A stretch of 64,000 nucleotides of DNA from Sphingomonas sp. TREG-RG-20F-R18-01 (GTDB lineage Bacteria > Pseudomonadota > Alphaproteobacteria > Sphingomonadales > Sphingomonadaceae). The stretch spans positions 124,001 through 188,000 of the forward strand of contig NZ_JAKNQQ010000003.1 of assembly GCF_022662475.1 (NCBI RefSeq). The letters run 5' to 3'. This document shows positions 60,243-64,000 of this stretch, piece after piece; position 1 is the stretch's first letter, and each line of letters opens with the position of its first letter. The position numbers and the translations under genes were made by a program. Under the pieces are notes generated by a model. That model did not search any database, had not been told where the DNA came from, and was given only the letters and a program-made list of their open reading frames with translations.

Positions 60243-62306
60243 TTACCAGACGTGGACCCGGTCCGCGGGCGCAAGGTACAGCTTGTCGCCCGGCTGGACC
60301 TTGTACGCCGGATACCACGCATCGAGGTTACGCACCGTCAGCACGCGGAACATCGCCGGCGCATGGACGTCGGTCGCGATGCGCGCGCGGAGCGCCTTGT
60401 CGCGCATCTTGGTGCGCCAGCTCTGGGCGAAGGCGAGGAAGAAGCGCTGGTCGCCGGTCATGCCGTCGATCACCGGCGGTTCCTTGCCGCCATAGGATGC
60501 GCGGTACGCCTCGTAAGCCGCTGTCAAACCAGCGGTATCCGCGATGTTCTCGCCGAGTTCCTGTCGGCCCTTGAGCTTCAGCCCCGGCAGTGCCTGATAG
60601 CCATCATATTGCGCAACCAGCGCCGAACCGGCCTGTTCGAACCGCTTGAGATCGGCGGGCGTCCACCAGTTGCGATACTTGCCGGTCGAATCGAAATCCG
60701 CACCGAGATTGTCGAAGCTGTGGCTGATCTCGTGCCCGATCACCGCACCGATCGCACCGTAATTGGCGGCCGCGTCGTATTTCGCGTCGAAATAGGGCGC
60801 TTGCAGGATCGCCGCGGGGAAGTTGAGCGCGTTCTGCAGCGGCAGATTGACCGCGTTGACGGTCTGCGGGGTCATCCACCATTCGGTGCGATCGGGCGCC
60901 TTGCCGAGCTTGCCCGTCTGATAGCGATAGAAGGCGAGATCGGCGCGTTCGAGATTGCCGATCGGATCCTTCGCGTCGACCGCGAACTTGGGGAACGCGC
61001 GCCAGTGATCGGGATAGCCGACGCCGACGTACAACACCGACAGCTTGCGCCGCGCCTCGGCCTTGGTCGCGGGGGCCATCCAGTCCAGCTTCTGGATGCG
61101 CTGGTCGAACGCGCCGACGATGTTCTTGACCATCATCTGGATCTCGGCCTTCGACTGCGCCGAGAAATAGCGCGCCGCATACAGCCGCCCGACCTCGTCG
61201 CCGAGCGCTGCGTTAACCGCCGCGATGCTGCGCTTGTCGCGAGACTGCTGCGCAGGCGTCCCGTTCAACTGCTTGCCGTAAAAGCCAAAACGCGCGTCAT
61301 CGAACGCCTTGGGAAGAACCGAAGCAACCGCGGTGATCCGGTGCGCGGTCAGCCAGTCCTGCCAGGCGTCGAGGGGCTCGCTCGCGACGAGGGCGGAGAG
61401 CTTCACGATCGCGTCGGGCTGCCACGCGATGAAGTCCTGCTGCGCGGCAGGAATACCCGCCGCGGTCCAGTAGGTCGCCCAGTCGATCCCCGGGGCCTTG
61501 CGCGCGAAGTCGGCGCGGGTCCACGGGTTGTCGCCCTTGCTGGCGTCCTGGCTTGCCTCAATGTCGGTCTGCGCGGCGGCGATCTTCATTTCCAGCGCGA
61601 ACACGCGGGCAGCGCGGGCGGCCGGATCGCTCAGGCCCGCGAGTCCGAAAATCTGCGCGAGATACGCCTTATACCCCTCGCGCAATTCCGCCATCTGCGG
61701 GCTCTGCGACAGATAGTAATCGCGGTCGGCAAGGCCGAGACCGCCCTGCATCAGATAGGGGACGTTGCGCTTCGGCTGGTTGAGATCCTGCGAGACGAAC
61801 AAGCCAAACAAATTGGTCGTGCTGGCATAATTGTTGTTGTTGAACGGGTCGGTGTCCGACCGCATCTGTGCGCCCATCACCTTCGCCAACGCGGTCTTGT
61901 CGCGTAGCGCGTAATAGGGCGCGATCAGCGCCTTGAGCGGGGCTGCACCGCGCGCCTCGATCGCGGTGGTGTCGTTATAGGCGGCGTAATAATCCGCGAT
62001 CAGGCGTTGGCTGCTGCCGGGTGCGGCGTTGGCCTTCGCGGCATCCTGGATGATCGTCGCATTGCGCATCTCGGCGACCTTTTGGACTTCGACGCCGACA
62101 CCGGTGGACGAGCGCGCTGGCTCGATCCCGGCGGTCTTGCGCCACGTGCCATTGGCATAATCGTCGAAATTGTCCCCCGGCTTGACGCTCTGGTCGACCA
62201 GCGCCTTGTCGACGCCCGATTGGGTGCCGACCGCTTGCGCCGCCAGGCCGGTCCCGATTGCCGAGGTCGCGAGCAGCGCAATGGAAAATACGGTCAGGCG
62301 TTTCAT
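60243..62306 (-). CDS. M13-family zinc metallopeptidase (PepO/neprilysin-like)
   Basis: 687 residues with signal peptide (RLTVFSIALLATSAIGTGLA) and the M13 layout. The N-terminal part has KPGDNFDDYANGTWRKT. The zinc site is AVIGHEISHSFDNLGADFD (His-Glu-x2-His), with the third ligand Glu in GENIADTAGLTAAYEAY. The C-terminal closing motif is KLYLAPADRVHVW; the conserved Cys-x-x-W end is replaced by VHVW. It degrades oligopeptides in the periplasm. The ATG at 62306 has GAGGAT about 9 bases before it. It lies on the opposite strand between the two leucine-degradation genes. Confidence 0.93.
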   Translation of the reverse strand: MKRLTVFSIALLATSAIGTGLAAQAVGTQSGVDKALVDQSVKPGDNFDDYANGTWRKTAGIEPARSSTGVGVEVQKVAEMRNATIIQDAAKANAAPGSSQRLIADYYAAYNDTTAIEARGAAPLKALIAPYYALRDKTALAKVMGAQMRSDTDPFNNNNYASTTNLFGLFVSQDLNQPKRNVPYLMQGGLGLADRDYYLSQSPQMAELREGYKAYLAQIFGLAGLSDPAARAARVFALEMKIAAAQTDIEASQDASKGDNPWTRADFARKAPGIDWATYWTAAGIPAAQQDFIAWQPDAIVKLSALVASEPLDAWQDWLTAHRITAVASVLPKAFDDARFGFYGKQLNGTPAQQSRDKRSIAAVNAALGDEVGRLYAARYFSAQSKAEIQMMVKNIVGAFDQRIQKLDWMAPATKAEARRKLSVLYVGVGYPDHWRAFPKFAVDAKDPIGNLERADLAFYRYQTGKLGKAPDRTEWWMTPQTVNAVNLPLQNALNFPAAILQAPYFDAKYDAAANYGAIGAVIGHEISHSFDNLGADFDSTGKYRNWWTPADLKRFEQAGSALVAQYDGYQALPGLKLKGRQELGENIADTAGLTAAYEAYRASYGGKEPPVIDGMTGDQRFFLAFAQSWRTKMRDKALRARIATDVHAPAMFRVLTVRNLDAWYPAYKVQPGDKLYLAPADRVHVW

Positions 62307-62443
62307 GGACAAGTATCCTCGGCAACTATCGGTTTGGTGCCGCGATAGACCCGCGTCGCGGTTCTGCCAATCGGCTTTCCTTCGCCGCGCGGGGTCGCTA
62401 GGCAGTTTCAAATGCAACGGATACCGCAAGCAGGAAACCGCCC

Positions 62444-64000
62444 TTGAGCGCCCCCGTCCTAGACTCGAAGATCAGCGTCGACAGTGACACCTTCCACGCC
62501 AATGCCGCGCACAATCGCGGCCTTGTCGAGCGGCTCGAGGCCGACGTGGCGACCGCCGCGCTCGGGGGCAACGCCAAGAGCCGCGCGCGCCATACCGCGC
62601 GGGGCAAATTGCTCCCGCGCGAGCGGGTCGAGCGGTTGCTCGATCCGGGGTCGCCGTTCCTCGAGATCGGGCAGCTAGCGGCGAACGGCCTGTATGACGA
62701 CGAGGTGCCGGGGGCTGGCGTGATCGCGGGGATCGGGCGCGTGTCGGGGCGGCAGTGCATGATCCTGTGCAACGACGCGACCGTAAAGGGCGGGACCTAT
62801 TATCCGCTGACCGTGAAGAAGCATCTGCGTGCCCAGGAAATCGCCGAGGCGAACCATCTGCCGTGCATCTATCTCGTCGACAGCGGGGGCGCGAACCTGC
62901 CGCATCAGGCGGAGGTGTTCCCGGATCGCGATCATTTCGGGCGGATCTTCTTCAACCAGGCGAACATGTCGGCGAAGGGGATTCCGCAGATCGCCTGCGT
63001 GATGGGGAGCTGCACCGCGGGCGGCGCATATGTCCCCGCAATGTCGGACGAGACGATCATCGTGCGCGGGCAGGGGACGATCTTCCTCGCCGGACCGCCG
63101 CTGGTGAAGGCTGCGACGGGCGAGGTGATTTCGGCCGAGGAGCTGGGCGGCGCGGATACGCACGGGCGCAAGTCGGGTGTGGTCGATCATGTCGCGGAGG
63201 ATGACGATCATGCTCTGACAATCGTCCGCGACATTGTTTCGATGTTGCCGCCGCAGACGCGCGGTGACGTCAATTACGCCGAACCGCGGTTGCCGAAGTT
63301 TGCTGGCGAGGAATTGTACGGGATCGTGCCCGCTGACGTGCGGGCGCCGTATGACGTGCACGAGATCATCGCGCGGCTGGTGGATGGGTCGGAATTCCAC
63401 GAGTTCAAGGCGTTGTACGGGACGTCGCTGGTGTGCGGGTTCGCGCATATCTGGGGGATCCCGGTCGCTATCCTCGCCAACAACGGCGTGCTGTTTTCGG
63501 AGAGCGCGCAGAAGGGGGCGCATTTCATCGAGCTGGCGTGCCAGCGGAAGATCCCGCTGCTTTTCCTGCAGAACATCTCGGGGTTCATGGTTGGCGGGCG
63601 GTATGAGGCGGAGGGGATCGCCAAGCATGGCGCGAAGCTGGTGACCGCCGTTGCTACCGCGACCGTGCCCAAGATCACCGTGCTGATCGGGGGGAGCTTC
63701 GGCGCGGGGAATTACGGGATGTGCGGGCGGGCCTATTCGCCGCGGTTCCTGTTCAGCTGGCCCAATAGCCGGATCTCGGTGATGGGTGGGGAGCAGGCGG
63801 CGTCGGTGCTGGCGACGGTGCACCGCGATGCGGAGGGCTGGTCTGCCGACGAAGCGGAGGCGTTCAAGGCGCCGATCCGGCAGAAATACGAGGACGAGGG
63901 CAACCCCTGGTACGCGACCGCGCGACTGTGGGACGACGGGATCATTGACCCCGCGCAGACGCGCGACGTGCTCGGGCTGGCGTTTGCGGCGACGCTGAAT
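62444..64000 (+). CDS. liuB: Methylcrotonyl-CoA carboxylase, carboxyltransferase (beta) subunit; 3' end outside window
   Basis: 519 codons are present without a stop, near the full family length of about 535. It starts with TTG at 62444 (AGGA, spacing 8); no ATG fits. Motifs: [80 protein letters not shown] and, in the second domain, [20 protein letters not shown], with [20 protein letters not shown]. These crotonase-fold oxyanion holes and the DSGGANLP wording identify the 3-methylcrotonyl-CoA rather than propionyl-CoA type. It carboxylates 3-methylcrotonyl-CoA using carboxybiotin from the alpha subunit, which is not in the window. Confidence 0.92.
   Translation, partial: MSAPVLDSKISVDSDTFHANAAHNRGLVERLEADVATAALGGNAKSRARHTARGKLLPRERVERLLDPGSPFLEIGQLAANGLYDDEVPGAGVIAGIGRVSGRQCMILCNDATVKGGTYYPLTVKKHLRAQEIAEANHLPCIYLVDSGGANLPHQAEVFPDRDHFGRIFFNQANMSAKGIPQIACVMGSCTAGGAYVPAMSDETIIVRGQGTIFLAGPPLVKAATGEVISAEELGGADTHGRKSGVVDHVAEDDDHALTIVRDIVSMLPPQTRGDVNYAEPRLPKFAGEELYGIVPADVRAPYDVHEIIARLVDGSEFHEFKALYGTSLVCGFAHIWGIPVAILANNGVLFSESAQKGAHFIELACQRKIPLLFLQNISGFMVGGRYEAEGIAKHGAKLVTAVATATVPKITVLIGGSFGAGNYGMCGRAYSPRFLFSWPNSRISVMGGEQAASVLATVHRDAEGWSADEAEAFKAPIRQKYEDEGNPWYATARLWDDGIIDPAQTRDVLGLAFAATLN

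Noticed and set aside
1..64000. tRNA, rRNA, riboswitch and prophage signals
   Set aside because: No tRNA-like cloverleaf with a TTCGA arm, no rRNA core sequence, no riboswitch consensus and no phage structural genes were recognised by reading; a covariance search would be more sensitive.

Overview
The window looks like chromosomal DNA of a sphingomonad-type alphaproteobacterium (Sphingomonas or a close relative). The reasons are the high GC content, genes packed on both strands, a TonB-dependent receptor of the Caulobacter/Xanthomonas type, sugar-utilisation genes with LacI-like operators, a phasin, leucine-degradation genes and REP-like palindromes. No rRNA, tRNA or CRISPR was recognised. 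Gene identities rest on reading translated motifs; no database search was possible.

Layout. 1-3.3 kb: the 5' part of an SDR dehydrogenase, an HNH nuclease, a secreted thioredoxin-like protein and a periplasmic TPR protein with two TonB-C-like segments. 3.5-9.4 kb: a sugar-uptake block with a LacI-like operator, a TonB-dependent receptor with a strong terminator, and a convergent, translationally coupled SGNH esterase plus GH29 alpha-L-fucosidase. 9.8-13.6 kb: a three-subunit PaoABC-like molybdenum aldehyde oxidoreductase without Tat signal. 14-20.5 kb: mixed genes, including a YkgJ-type Cys-cluster protein, a DUF155/RMD1 membrane protein, a clan GH-A-like hydrolase, an NRAMP-related transporter and a secreted unknown. 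20.6-23.4 kb: a compact arsRCBH arsenic operon with a predicted leaderless arsR. 23.5-26.1 kb: an operon of GH130-like protein, SDR and aldose epimerase. 26.3-28.1 kb: HU and a complete IS30 element. 28.1-30.9 kb: a GH39 hydrolase divergent from an SDR.

The centrepiece lies at 31.9-45.3 kb. It is an 8.1-kb gene for a 2,699-residue secreted animal-type haem peroxidase carrying RTX calcium-binding repeats. It is followed by its likely dedicated type I secretion system (TolC-like outer-membrane protein, LapB/HlyB-like ABC transporter, HlyD-like adaptor) and a convergent LuxR-type regulator. A very stable stem-loop separates the peroxidase from the transporter genes. Such a set could put a very large Ca2+-dependent oxidant-producing enzyme outside the cell or on its surface.

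46-64 kb is mostly housekeeping and efflux: a universal stress protein, pyruvate dehydrogenase E2 and E3 (with a small membrane protein and a hotdog thioesterase between them; E1 is not here), a GT-C-like membrane protein, a phasin, a GNAT acetyltransferase, a complete RND efflux operon whose outer-membrane channel has a Thr/Gly-rich insertion in a predicted surface loop, a small helix-turn-helix-like protein, isovaleryl-CoA dehydrogenase, an M13 metallopeptidase, and the start of methylcrotonyl-CoA carboxylase beta (open at the window edge).
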